From contig BFEA01000899.1 in NCBI GenBank assembly GCA_003427395.1, positions 213,701-251,528 on the forward strand: a stretch of DNA of 37,828 bases, read 5' to 3'. This DNA comes from Chara braunii. Its lineage: Eukaryota > Streptophyta > Charophyceae > Charales > Characeae. Both the position numbers and the translations under genes were made by a program. Shown here piece after piece: positions 9,887 through 19,764 of the stretch (its first letter is position 1; each line of letters begins with the position of its first letter). Under the pieces are notes generated by a model, which was not told where the DNA came from, searched no databases, and worked only from the letters and a program-made list of their open reading frames with translations.

Positions 9887-10133
9887 TCGCCTATGTATTT
9901 GGAGTGGGGCGTTGGGACTTGATTGTGACTACTCCTCCGTGGTCGGTACCCACTTTCGTTTATCTGTGAGACAGGTCACGAGTTCTCCTGCTGCCGAGAT
10001 TCCTTCCTCCGAGTCTGAGCTTCTTGAAGTAAGGGCTTTATGGCGATGTTTGGCCCTTCTCCACGGTCAACGCTGGCGTCTCCGATGTCGATTGTATTCT
10101 GGTGAACTATCCACTCTGACCTTCTCCCTCGCT

Positions 10134-10639
10134 TCATCCCATCTTTTGGAAAATGTGAATGTCCACAGTCCGTGCCAATCTTTCGTCATTTTCATGATGT
10201 TCCCACCTCTTCTTTTCTTCTTTTCGTCGCTTCCTAGCATCTTTCTCCAATTTCTTGTTTTCTTGCTTCGCGTTCTCCTCTTCTTCCGTCTCTTTCCTAA
10301 TATTCTCCTCTCGTTCCGCTACCAACAACTTCACCAAGTCTCGCACTTCATATCGACTTTCCCGGTTACCATAATACTTGGAGTCTGCCGACGGCGACCT
10401 CTTACTTGGTTCCCATCGACGTCTGGCTGGGGATGCAGATCTTCCTCGATTTTGCCGATATCCTCCTTCATTTACGTGTCCAACCCTGCCTTTGCTTCCT
10501 GAGCCTCACATTGTTCTTTCCAGTACTGCCCGCAGTCCCGTGCATAATGTCCGGCCAGTTTGCAGCTGTAACAGATCTGCGCGCTTCTGCGAGGTGCTTC
10601 CCCTCATCCCTCCCCTTCTTGTTGACTGGTTGAGGTCAT
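10134..10639 (-). pseudogene. Gag-like CCHC knuckle and charged coiled coil (copy 1)
   Basis: An ATG at 10637-10639 opens a frame that has an early TGA and then encodes ICYSCKLAGHYARDCGQYW. This is a CX2CX4HX4C zinc knuckle (10532-10573), typical of retroelement nucleocapsid or ORF1 proteins. After a frame change near 10440 the sequence reads RSPSADSKYYGNRESRYEV and then a Lys/Glu-rich coiled coil (LVAEREENIRKETEEEEN and onward) ending at a stop near 10134. The order knuckle, SR-like stretch, coiled coil suggests RNA binding and particle assembly. The location just upstream of the RT segments supports one element. Stops and frame changes show it is inactive. Confidence 0.5.
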
Positions 10640-11119
10640 CTTTGCGCGCCGTCTTCGTTCGCACGTCTCTATTAATTGCTCCTTACTGTTCTTGCAACGT
10701 AATCAGACTTGACCACCACACGAAATACCGATCCTCCGCTGGTTACCAAGCACTTCAGCAGAGGTGATATTTCACACATACAACCATAGATCATGTCCAG
10801 ACATGTAAGTACAGGCAAGACAACCAATGATTGAAGTCCAGAAATGAATCCGACAAAACTTGTTAGAGAAGCAGAAATGATCCAAGAGAACCGCGTGTAC
10901 GGGCTCAAGAATCTACAGTCTCTCCGCCTATTCTTCTCCCCGAAACTTCACCATCTTTCCTCCATCCCATCCCGGGCCAATCCCCAGTGCCATGTCGTGA
11001 AAATAGGACAAAAGTTACAAAACTGCCATTTCGTCAAAAGGGACATTTTTTATTTTTTGAACGAAATTGAAACTGAGTTTTTTCAACTTTTTTGGCCGAA
11101 AACTCGTCTAAATTTTGCT

Positions 11120-11252
11120 CCTCCTGAGGGTCCGGCGTGTTTAAAACGCCGGACCCCCTGGATGTATCAGGACTAAGCTTGAGACCAGATACATCCAGGG
11201 GGGACCACCTGGACGTATCTGGTCTCAAAACAGGTCCAGATACATACAGGGG
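11120..11252. repeat. Foldback insertion in Penelope-like copy 2
   Basis: The segment contains the perfect hairpin GGGTCCGGCG / CGCCGGACCC. It then has repeated and inverted forms of CTGGA(T/C)GTATCTGGTCTCA, including GGATGTATC paired with GATACATCC. It is absent from copy 1 at the same place, so it is an insertion or replacement. No target duplication could be defined. Confidence 0.55.
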
Positions 11253-11254
11253 CT

Positions 11255-11820
11255 CCAGTGTAAACTGCCACACTTCGTCGTGCATGCGACCGAAGTTGCG
11301 GAGCGCGGTTCCAAAAGTCTTGTCCGGGAAACCCTTGGCCCTGTACTCTTTTCTCACAGTCAGAACCTGCTTTGGGATGTCTGCACGATCCGTAGTATTA
11401 CAGTCGATACGGTGGAACCAGCCTGAAGTTGCGGCCAGCTTTTGTTTCCGACGGGACCAGGGCCAATAGTCCTGGCCTGTTCTGAAAATGACTTCCCCCG
11501 TGGTCCACATTGTTTCCTCATTCTTCGTCTGCTGCATGCTTCCCAAAAATGGGTAGCTCTGTCTGACCTGCATTCTGCAACCCAGGAAGTCCCAGGTCCC
11601 AGTCTTGTGGTCTGTTCTCTTTAGGCTCAGCGCCTTAGGGTAACGTTTTTCGAATTTCCTCCAAATTCTGTTGGCTACCCCGATTGACTCCTGGTTGCCT
11701 TTCCGGTAAGCCAGAAACAATGACACATCGTCCATAAGTCGGACCCCGTATACCGATCTCCGGTCGTCCATAAGTCGGACCCTGTATACCAATCTCCCCA
11801 CGAATAGACTGGAGCATTGG
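11255..11820 (-). pseudogene. Penelope-like RT C-terminal fragment (copy 2) with duplicated LMDD box
   Basis: One open frame runs from the catalytic box to EVWQFT. It contains VRLMDD twice, 12 residues apart, because of an in-frame 36-bp duplication (11731 and 11767 mark the same word). It then reads SLFLAYRKGNQESIG, FHRIDCNTTDRADIPKQ and VRKEYRAKGFPDKTFG. Unlike copy 1 it keeps one frame through the 5760-equivalent position. The C-terminal LVGEWN end is replaced by unrelated sequence. The apparent N-terminus reading CIRDS upstream of 11820 is translated sequencing adapter and must be removed. Confidence 0.6.
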
Positions 11821-11858
11821 CTGTCTCTTATACACATCTAGATGTGTATAAGAGACAG
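11821..11858. other. Nextera mate-pair junction adapter (sequencing artefact)
   Basis: CTGTCTCTTATACACATCT is followed directly by its reverse complement AGATGTGTATAAGAGACAG. This is two Tn5 mosaic ends in the exact arrangement of the Nextera mate-pair circularisation junction. It is not genomic DNA. Confidence 0.97.
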
Positions 11859-12026
11859 GGAGATGCCTCTCGGAATATCATCATTAAGGGCCAGATCCCA
11901 CTGGCAAAGAGGATTGGAATAAGAGTCTGAATCGGGAAGTGGTCCCCACAGAGANATACCGATCTCCGGTCGTCCATAAGTCGGACCCTGTATACCAATC
12001 TCCCCACGAATAGACTGGAGCATTGG
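11859..12026. other. Misassembled filler: copy of 1498-1592, an N, and a repeat of 11750-11820
   Basis: Positions 11861-11954 repeat 1498-1592 without differences that I can find. Position 11955 is N. Positions 11956-12026 repeat 11750-11820 exactly. Unique sequence resumes at 12027. The pattern is what results when an untrimmed mate-pair read through the circle junction is used to extend or fill a contig. The true sequence probably passes straight from 11820 to 12027. Confidence 0.93.
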
Positions 12027-12036
12027 TCCCCCTTCT

Positions 12037-12073
12037 CCCCCCCCCCCCCCCCAAAAAAAAAAAAAAAAAAAAA
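12037..12073. repeat. C16-A21 homopolymer junction
   Basis: Sixteen C residues (12037-12052) are followed directly by twenty-one A residues (12053-12073), immediately past the misassembly. Homology to the Penelope-like element ends here. Lengths of such runs are unreliable, and the junction itself may be false. Confidence 0.8.
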
Positions 12074-12439
12074 CTCACAGTTTTTCTTACGTTGTTCAAC
12101 AGGCTAATCTCTCTTTAATGGACACTAACAGACTCACTTATTAAAACTTTTCGATCTCATATTCACACAATCAGATTCACAGCCTGAAACAATTTCAATT
12201 CAAATTAAATAAGTAGATAAAATTATTTAATTAATGGAAATGAATTTTTAATTAATATAGAGGGGTCCTTTTCCCTTCTCACTCCTTTGCCTTCTTGGTG
12301 CCTCCTCTCTCGTTCTCATTCTCACTCCCACTCAATCGATTTCCCTCACTTGCTCCTCCTTATCCTCTCCCACACTCTGTCACTCACTCGTTGTTACATG
12401 CTGTGCCTGCAACAGGCTGCACGGGCCATTTTCAGGCCC

Positions 12440-12660
12440 GTGTCGTTTTCAGCCCGAAAGCCTGAAAACAAGGGGCTACAGGCCCTGTGTCGTTTCAGCC
12501 TGAAAGCCTGAAAACAAGGGCCTACAGGCCCTGTGTCGTTTCAGCCTAAAACAGGGCCTTTCCGGCCCTGAGCCTTTTTAGCCTGAAACGGAGGGCCATT
12601 TTCAGGCCCTCATGAGATCAACCTGCCCTGAAACTCAGGCACCAGACCAGGGTCTTAGCA
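12440..12660. repeat. 46-47-bp tandem repeat, about 2.5 units, plus related words
   Basis: GTGTCGTTT(T)CAGCC starts at 12440, 12487 and 12533. Each unit reads on through GAAAGCCTGAAAACAAGG and CTACAGGCCCT, and the third unit is diverged. Similar words (GGGCCATTTTCAGGCCC) flank it to 12660. This is a degenerate minisatellite, with no coding meaning. Confidence 0.75.
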
Positions 12661-12679
12661 CAGGCCATTTTGGGCCTGT

Positions 12680-15000
12680 TTTCAAGACAACCCTTGGTTG
12701 AGCTTCAACGCCAGGGTCTGGCACGTTTCGGCATTGGCAAGAGCAGCCTCCTGGACGGGCCAGCACTATATAGGACTGGCCCGCCCTGCAGGATGCAGGT
12801 AGTTCATAGGGACTTCCCAGGCACTTCACGTGCAGTTCAGGAGGCAGGAGGTAGTCTTCAGGACTCGGCAGCAGCACTCTGGAGGAGCGCTGCAGTTGTA
12901 GTAGTAGCGTTAGCAGTAGTCTTCAGCGCTGGGCGCTAGCAGGAGCTAGCAGGAGCTAGAGTAGTACTGGAGAGAGAGAGAGATTGGGCGGAGGCCAGGG
13001 AGACTTACCTGCAGCGCCATAGCTCCAGCTTCGTCTTCGAGGTACCTGCAGCACAGCGCCATCTTCACAGGTTAGTACCTGGCACATGGGAGAGAGAGAG
13101 AGTTCATCTTCTTCCTCTTCTCAGTCCACCATCTCCCTCTCACCCTCTCGCTACCTGACTTCACTGCATCAGCAGACTACGAGAGAGCGGGATTGGTGAC
13201 ATTTGGATCCAGACTCGACATTGGGCTTCAGACATTTTGACGAGGGATTATTTGGGACTTGTAAAGAAGACTTGGTGTTGATGACATTCCCATCTCCCCC
13301 CCTCTTCTTCGTCTGATTCCCTCCTCTTCGTCTGTGCATGATTTGGACCTGGCACATTCTTCCTGTGTGTAGCGCCAGGCCCCTTCACACCTTGTGATGA
13401 GGATGATATATGTTTGGTCTGCGTTGCGACATTGATTGGGCTAGTCATTGGTATTCTAGCATTCTGTTGTGCTGTCTTTCACTACGTGATGGAGGTCAGT
13501 CCCGGTCAGGTCAGGACTTATATCTGAGTCTTCCACTGCGCTACAAAGCACCATTTTTGTATGTATCAGGATGCACACTGCTTGTTGAGATTCCACTAGC
13601 ACTGCATTGTCCATTCAGTCCTTTTCATCACATTGTGGATCCTTGGTTATATATGTACATCGCCCAACTGGGCATGTAACATTCTTACTGTGCCTTCCCA
13701 GTCTCTTGCTCTCTATCTCTCGTTCTCTCTGTATGTCACTTTCCCTCTTCTCTGCATAGGATCTGCCATTCATTTTTAGTTGTGAACAGTTCCAAGGCTC
13801 ACTCTTGAGATGCACCTGAATGTGAGCAGACGTAGATGCTACAAATACCCACAGATTGACTATTATCACAGGTAGCATGCAAGCACGGATCTGTACTTTC
13901 ACAAAAGGGTATGAGTTGCTTAAGCACCAGTCTGTCTGCTGTGAGTCGCAAAACTCCAGTCGCCACTGTTCCGTGCACCTTCACACTTACACTCCCCCCC
14001 GCCCCCGCTCTTTCGTCATTTCCCCACTCATTCTCTCATTGTCTCGCCCTCACTTCTAGCATTTCCATCCATTTGCACGGGATTTCTTTCTCACTGTGTC
14101 TTATCACTTCTACCCACGCGTGTTCGCTGATCAGGGCAGTTATCAAGACCAGGCATCAAGTTCTTCTATTGTTTTCGGGACATTGATAAATAATACGAAA
14201 AATAAAAATAAAAATAAAAATATAGTAATATGCATATACATATATATTGTCACATCACTACAATATGAACATGAGTCTTGAGATTATTCAGCTAGGATAC
14301 CGGGGTAGTGCATTCGACTGCTGTTTCTCATATGTTTCTCGATTTGATGATCAGAAGGATGAACTGTTCGCAATTATAACCCCTTGCTTTGACTGTTGGA
14401 ATTAAATTGTTTGTTTGTTTGTTTGTTTGTTTGTTTGTTTTTCAACAAACAGGTCCTTATGGGCCTGGCTCCTTTTCCATTCTGGGGAGCATCAGTCTGG
14501 TTCCTATTCCCCTGGCAAGTCCGAATAAAATATTACGTCATGAAACACACTCACACTTCCTTCCATATGGCTGAAGGACCCCTGACCAGCAGTGATTGCT
14601 CCCTTGAGGGAGGATTGACTGTCAGCTTGCTCTAACAACTTGCTCTTCTCAGGTTCCCTTCTTGGGCCTGTCAAATAGACCTATTCAAAACGAGAGAAAG
14701 TGGTAGGCTCTGCCTCCAGCCACAACTCTGGGTCTCCTTCCTCTTTAAAGTTCCCGCCTGATACCCTTGTTGCTCAGCATAGGACACTATTGTCTGTATC
14801 GGGACTATTCCATTGCTCGTGAGGTATCTTGTCCTCTCCTAGCATCTTACGAGTTGTGCCAGTCCTTCCACCGTACAGAAGAGTTTTTTATCTCTGCAAC
14901 TTTCCTTCAATCAGCCAGGTCTTGGTAAACTTCAACAGTGTGCGGTGTTGCTCGTCCTCGTCTGGTAGGGAAAATCTTGCCATGTGCCACTTGCATAGAA
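12680..15000. other. No recognisable gene
   Basis: Short AG-rich runs (12968-12985 and 13090-13102), C/T-rich stretches and small ORFs are present, but none shows a domain or consistent coding features. A GTTT microsatellite lies at 14407-14442 and an AAAAT-rich patch at about 14200-14222. No RNA gene or promoter can be supported. Confidence 0.5.
14407..14442. repeat. (GTTT)n microsatellite
   Basis: About eight uninterrupted GTTT units. Confidence 0.9.
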
Positions 15001-15285
15001 TCTCTTCTTTTTTTTTTTCTTTTTTTCTTTTTTTATCCTCTCTCCTCTCAGACCTAGTGGCTAGGACTGTCAGATAGTTCTAAATTCCGAGAAAGAGTTT
15101 GCCCGGTTGTCTTGTCTGTCCCTTGTACTTTTCTTTTATCCATTCCTACCCGAGAGCCACCCTGGCCCCTGCCCGAAATTTCTCTATCTGAGAATCCCTT
15201 AAACCCTTAATCCCTAAACCCTCGATTAATATCCTGCTCTATGACACCCTTACTTCCGTCTTATCCCCCCCTCTTGGATGTCTGA

Positions 15286-15876
15286 TCATGGAATGTCTTG
15301 TCCACCCGCAGTTATCTGTTGCTGGTGAATCCTTCCTGGGGTTGAGTTATGCCACTCTTTCCAACAAATGCGGTCTTCTCGTAACTCTGCAATCTTGCCA
15401 TTTATCAACCAGTTCTTGCTGAAGATCCATCTCTCCTTCTTTCGTTGTTCCTCGTCCTCCGTCCATGACTGTTTGGTCTTCCTCCACCTGCAGAGGATTC
15501 CGGCTTGTATCATCATTTTCGTCTCCACCCAAACTTTCTCGCGTGGGTTGGACAGTCCTTCAATCGTTCTGCTGCATCTTTCTTTCCATGTGACCCATAA
15601 TGTAACCTTTCGGACGAGTCCAAACCAGATTTTTTCTGCCTTCTGGAGCTGCTGAGGGATGTTATTCAAGAGGAGAAGTTGGATGGGATGTTCGGGGAAG
15701 GGGGTTGGCAATAGGGAGTCCCAGAGTGCCGAGGCTCTTGCCCTGTAGTCTGTCGCCTCCCTACAATGTATTAGGCAGTGAACTATGTCTTCTACCGTCC
15801 CTTCATTACAGACCATGCACAAGTCCGAGCTGTTGGGATCTGAACACTTACGCCTCGTGTGTAGCCATTGGTTCAC
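15286..15876 (-). pseudogene. LINE ORF2, zf-RVT-like C-terminal domain
   Basis: This 196-residue open segment contains WLHTRRKCSDPNSSDLCMVC and then HCLIHCREA. C20 and C23 plus H33/H37 and C38 form the zinc-binding arrangement usual at the C-terminus of plant LINE ORF2 (zf-RVT). It is followed by RARASALWDSLL and a helical basic tail (KIWFGLVRKVTLWVTWKERC). It ends at a stop near 15286. It is in a different frame from the RT thumb segment upstream, so at least one frameshift lies between 15880 and 16050. It follows the RT in the correct order. Confidence 0.6.
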
Positions 15877-16051
15877 TGGTAATGCCGCGTAGGTGATTAG
15901 CCATTGTAAGCTTCTGATTTTGATTGGCCTGATAAACTTGAACTTTTTCCACTGGATCTGCGTGAGATTGTCTGCCTCTTGGCCCAGTAGATTGTGCCAT
16001 CTTTTTTTAATGATAGGGTTGGGGTCTTTGGTTTCAGTGACAGTCTGTATC

Positions 16052-17416
16052 CTAGTTTAACTGTATACTCATGAATTGGGATTTTGGATTTGATGTTCTA
16101 GTCTTATCCGGCATCCATGCCCATTCAGCTGGGTCAAACTCCAAGTTGTGGATTGTTGTGTCCGGTCTAAAGATTGACTTGGGCCAAGAGCCAAGGACCC
16201 TTATCTTCCTAAGTAGGAAGGAGTCCAAGACTACCGACTCAACATTGTTATTCAGGATGGCCGACATACTGGTAGCAGTCGTGGAGATTGGGAAGGAGAG
16301 GAAGGTGGCCTTGGTGCGTGAGTCTCGTTGCATGTGGGAGAATTGGAAGGCTCTCGAGGGAGTCATTTCTTGTATCTTAAGTCCCCATTCTCCGGGTTTC
16401 CATGGAGCGGCTTCCGTCAAGATATCTTTCCATTCCTGTGGAATAAGGCTGACAATGTACCGGAGATTGGGTCCTCGTTTGTGGCATCCTTTCAGTTGGG
16501 AACTAATTTCCTATTCTGTCTTCCATTCTTTCCTGTCCTCATTCCATATGTGAGCGACTTTCCATATGCCGTTTTTGACCCAGGAGAGCCATCTGTGTTC
16601 TCAGAAAAGGGGGTTGTCGCCCTCATTTGTCACCCATTCGTTCCCGAAGAGCGGTTGCCTGAGTACTTCATCCTTAGATCTAGTTCTATTGGAATTGTTA
16701 GGGACTATTTTTCTCCAAATTCGAAGTAGCGACGTCCAGTATGGAGTATCAGGCCTATAGCCCTCTAGTCTGGCGTCACTCGTTCGATTTCTTCAGCCCG
16801 TGGCTATGATCCAGTCTTTATTCATTACCCAGAACAATCCTGACATATCCTCTGGTGCAGGCACCGGGGCTAGTGATCTGATGTTGTCCAGGGCCAATTT
16901 ATGCCATGCGCTGTATGGGTTCATCAGGAGTTTGATGATCCACTTAATTTGTAGGGCTTTTGTTTCTGTTCCGGGGTCTATAATCCCTAGACCTCCCTTT
17001 AGCGGGCTCCTCGTGACATAGTGCCATGCGACTTTAGATATATTGTTCTCTTTGTTGGGGTCTCCTGACCATAGATAGAGCCTGGCTTTTCGGTTCAGTT
17101 CTTTGATAGAGTTATCCGGGACAGTCCAAATGGAGGCTAAGTACCACATCATTGAGAAGACCGAGGTGTCAAGGACCAGGGCTCGTCTGATGAGGGACAT
17201 GAAGACATTGCCCCACCTTCCTAATTTGTTGATTTGTTTGGTCAGCATGTTCTGGCCCATTCGGGGCGCTAGACTTTCTTTTGTCATGAGTATACCAAGG
17301 TACCGGGTGGGGGTGTCTGGCATCTCCCAAGCCATAGCTGCTTCCTCTCCTTGTAATAGCAAGGGGTCCTCATCTGATAGCCACCATCCTATTGTCTTCC
17401 CCCAATTGGTCTTCAT
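16052..17416 (-). pseudogene. LINE ORF2, RT thumb and connecting region
   Basis: Two open segments in the same frame (17416-16793 and 16420-16052) are separated by a diverged stretch. The first begins KTNWGKTIGWWL, the usual 'GL.iN..KS' segment after the catalytic FADD box, then DTPTRYLGILM (the YLG motif). It goes on to SLIRRALVLDTSVFSMMWYL and KARLYLWSGDPNKENNISKV with WHYVTRSPLKGGLGIID (the typical 'K..GGLGI' box). A TAA at 17418-17420 separates it from the FADD segment in the same frame. These motifs are standard in non-LTR retrotransposon ORF2. The copy is inactive. Confidence 0.7.
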
Positions 17417-17419
17417 TTT

Positions 17420-18228
17420 TTAGGCCAATCTGAAAGCTTCCATTGCTTTAGCCAAAGTCCTGAACGACGAGTCGGTAGCTCTAATCAAGACAGTTAAGTC
17501 GTCCGCAAACAAGATAGCTGTGGGGAAATCTATTTGGTGAGCTGAGCCTATGTTGGTGCTAGAGAGTCTTTGGATTGATGGTTCTTGCGTAGGAATGATG
17601 CAATAGCTTCCATTACGATCAAAAAGATTGATGGGGCCAATGGATCCCCTTGTCGGACAGAGCGGGAAATCGAGTAGCAATCCGACAGAAGGCCGTTGAC
17701 TTGGACACAGCCCGTTGCATTTTTGTACAATATTTGGCTCCATTTTTTGAAGTTCGGTCCAACTCCCATTTTTTCCATGCTAGATATCATGAAATCTCAG
17801 TTAACTTGGTCATAGGCCTTTTCAAAATCGAAGAAGAGTATAGCAGCATTTATTTTCCTCTCCCTAATCTTCCTTACCGCCTCATTTAGTATCAGTACGT
17901 TATCTAAGATGTATCGACCTGGGATGAACCCTGTCTGATCAATGTGGAAGCATTTATTTGTGATTTGGGTGAGTCGGTTGGAGAGGGTCTTAGCTAGGAT
18001 TTTATATGGAAGTGTTAGGAGTGAGATTGATCTATAGTTTTTAATGTATTCGTTGTCGCCTTTTTTATAAAGTAGTGTGACCACACTGCTGCTGAGAAAG
18101 TTACTGAGCCCCCCCTTAGTCCAACTGTCGTTGTAATAGTTTAGCAGGTCCACTCCTAGAAGGGACCATAATTTTTCCCAAAATTCTTTCGTTAATCCGT
18201 CGATCCCAGGGGTCTTACGATTATTCAT
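17420..18228 (-). pseudogene. LINE ORF2, reverse transcriptase core
   Basis: The segment from 18228 has NNRKTPGIDGLTKEFW (fingers), YKKGDNEYIKNYRSISLL ('N.RPISL'-like box), QTGFIPGRYILDNVLI and AAILFFDFEKAYD (motif A, catalytic Asp134). A TGA at 17797 stands where a Trp codon is expected (QVN-stop-DFM). The next piece carries SVRQGDPLAPSIF (motif B). A frameshift near 17590 leads to ILFADDLTVLI, with the catalytic FADD encoded at 17498-17509. All catalytic motifs of a non-LTR RT are therefore present, but split over two frames. Function in life: target-primed reverse transcription of the element RNA. Confidence 0.8.
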
Positions 18229-18591
18229 GCCTAGTAAGGTTTGGTGTAGCTCCTCAATCGTGATCGGTTTGTCTAGTGCCTCGGGTTGTTCGGCTGTTAT
18301 TGTTTATTCCTGATAGTGAAGCATTTTTTGTCTTGCCTCCCTTGTGCTGGGAGGTATCGGTGTGGGGGTCTTTGAGTGATAGAGGTCCTTGTAGAAGTTT
18401 TTGACTATCTCTAACATCCCTTCGTTATCTGATGTCACCGTCTCCGAGGCCATTGTAGGTCTCAAACCTTCTATTGTGTTAGCTCTTGAGTTGGCCTTAA
18501 TTCAGGCAAAGAAGTGTTTTGTCATTGAATCACTGAGCTCATATTCGCACATTCTGACTCTTATTTGTAGGCCTTTTAAATCCCACCATCT

Positions 18592-19756
18592 TCAAATTGC
18601 CAGTTCCTCTCGTGCCTTCTCAAAAATGTCATTATACAGTGGCGAGGAGGGGTTATTTATCAAGTTGGTTTCAACCAGTTTTATAGCAAATTCTAGAGAT
18701 TGTCTCCTTTGCTTCCTTATGGACGCGAGTTTTCTAGAGATTTTAGCCGCAGTGATTGAGAGGATGGAATAGTTTTTTTGGAACCAATCCCATCGGGACT
18801 CTGTACTCAAACGTGCAGACCTTTGTCCCATCCAGCAATCACATACCTCCTTTTGGAAGGTTTGGCTGAGTAGGAGGGAGTTGTTAAGCTTGTGGAAACT
18901 GGCACCCTTTTTGACCACTTGGTCAAAGCATAGCACTAACTCTATTGGTTTGTGGTCCAGCCCTGTGTAAGAGGCCAGAGGTAGTACCTCTGCACCCTTG
19001 ACTACCCTCATCATTATTTCTGACACCAAGAAATAATCAATTCGTGAGAAGGCAGTGTGATGTGCATGATTTTTCTTGACCAGGGTGAATGTTCTTTTAG
19101 TGGGGTGTGGTTCTACCAGATTGTGGTCCAACATCAATTCTTGAACCGGTATTGCTTCTGCTGAATTGACATTGTTGGACCGAGATATACGGTCTGTTAT
19201 CGGGTCCATGGTGGCATTCCAGTCGCCCGCCAAGATACAAGGGGTTAATAGTGGGATCAAATTTATGAGATTTGCCAAAAAGGCCGTTCTGTGTAGTCGA
19301 ATTTGGTGCGTATATGTTAATCAGTATAAATTCCTTTTCTTTCCATTTAAGGTGTAGTAAGCACCATCTTCCTTCAGCCAGATCAACTTTCTTGTCCAGA
19401 ATTGAACCTGCTTTGTATAGGCGAGAGGATTTGGGAATCAGAATTGCGGTCCCTTTGGAGCTTGTGGAGGGGTTTGCTGACCATATTTCGTCTTTTAGGC
19501 CTCCTAGTTTCCTTGCCAGGAATGAGCGGATTCTGTGATGATCTATCGAGAAGGTGAGGTGAGTTTCTTGGAGTAGTAGAATATCCACTACTTTTCTGTT
19601 CTTCGTTGTTAACCCTGACAGTAAATCGTTCAACTTTTCTTCTCTTTCCACTATATTCCCAAGTCCATCAACATTCCAGCTCCTAATGACAAGCCCTTGA
19701 GTTCTCCAATCAATGCGATCCCCTGCCTCGCTGGCTCTTAGTCTATAGCTGTCCAT
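18592..19756 (-). pseudogene. LINE ORF2 N-terminus, APE-type endonuclease
   Basis: ORF2 opens with ATG at 19754-19756. The first segment contains RSWNVDGL (Asn28), ILLLQETHL (Glu64), GTAILIP and INIYAPN (Tyr149). A frameshift near 19280 leads to ILAGDWNATMDPITDR (the GDWN box), FSRIDYFLVS and TGLDHKP, where His109 matches the catalytic His of the SDH box. All hallmark residues of an apurinic-like endonuclease are thus preserved across the frameshift. The enzyme would nick target DNA to prime reverse transcription. Downstream of 18592 come stops and then the RT core in the same frame as the second half. Confidence 0.8.
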
Positions 19757-19764
19757 GGCTACCG

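Larger units (their letters stand above)
4268..10758 (-). mobile_element. Penelope-like retroelement, copy 1 (interrupted, decayed)
   Basis: The element is read on the minus strand from about 10.7 kb down to the 3' end near 4268, where the terminal word GTGAAATCTCAC lies. Order in the sense direction: CCHC knuckle, charged coiled coil, Cys-rich segment, RT fingers, RT palm with an LMDD box, C-terminal thumb-like segment, 3' non-coding region. It is broken by several frameshifts and by two insertions (4303-5242 and 6506-8352). Without the insertions it would be about 3.7 kb. A second copy abuts it at 10759 in the same orientation, a head-to-tail arrangement known for Penelope-like elements. 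The class call rests on RT motif style; no GIY-YIG endonuclease was recognised. Confidence 0.55.
10759..12026 (-). mobile_element. Penelope-like retroelement, copy 2 (truncated)
   Basis: The 3' region (10759-11010) is nearly identical to copy 1 at 4264-5480 minus its LINE insertion, and the coding part (11255-11820) closely matches 5515-6010. Its 3' end abuts the 5' end of copy 1, so the two lie head to tail on the minus strand. A roughly 250-bp segment (about 11000-11255) absent from copy 1 replaces the last codons and part of the 3' region. Homology stops at 12026 by a C16-A21 homopolymer junction. The copy contains no motif A or B. Positions 11821-12026 are artefactual. Confidence 0.6.

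Noticed and set aside
15205-15225. CCCTTAAACCC and CCCTAAACCCT words like plant telomere repeats
   Set aside because: Under two tandem units with no array, so it could arise by chance; not an interstitial telomere.
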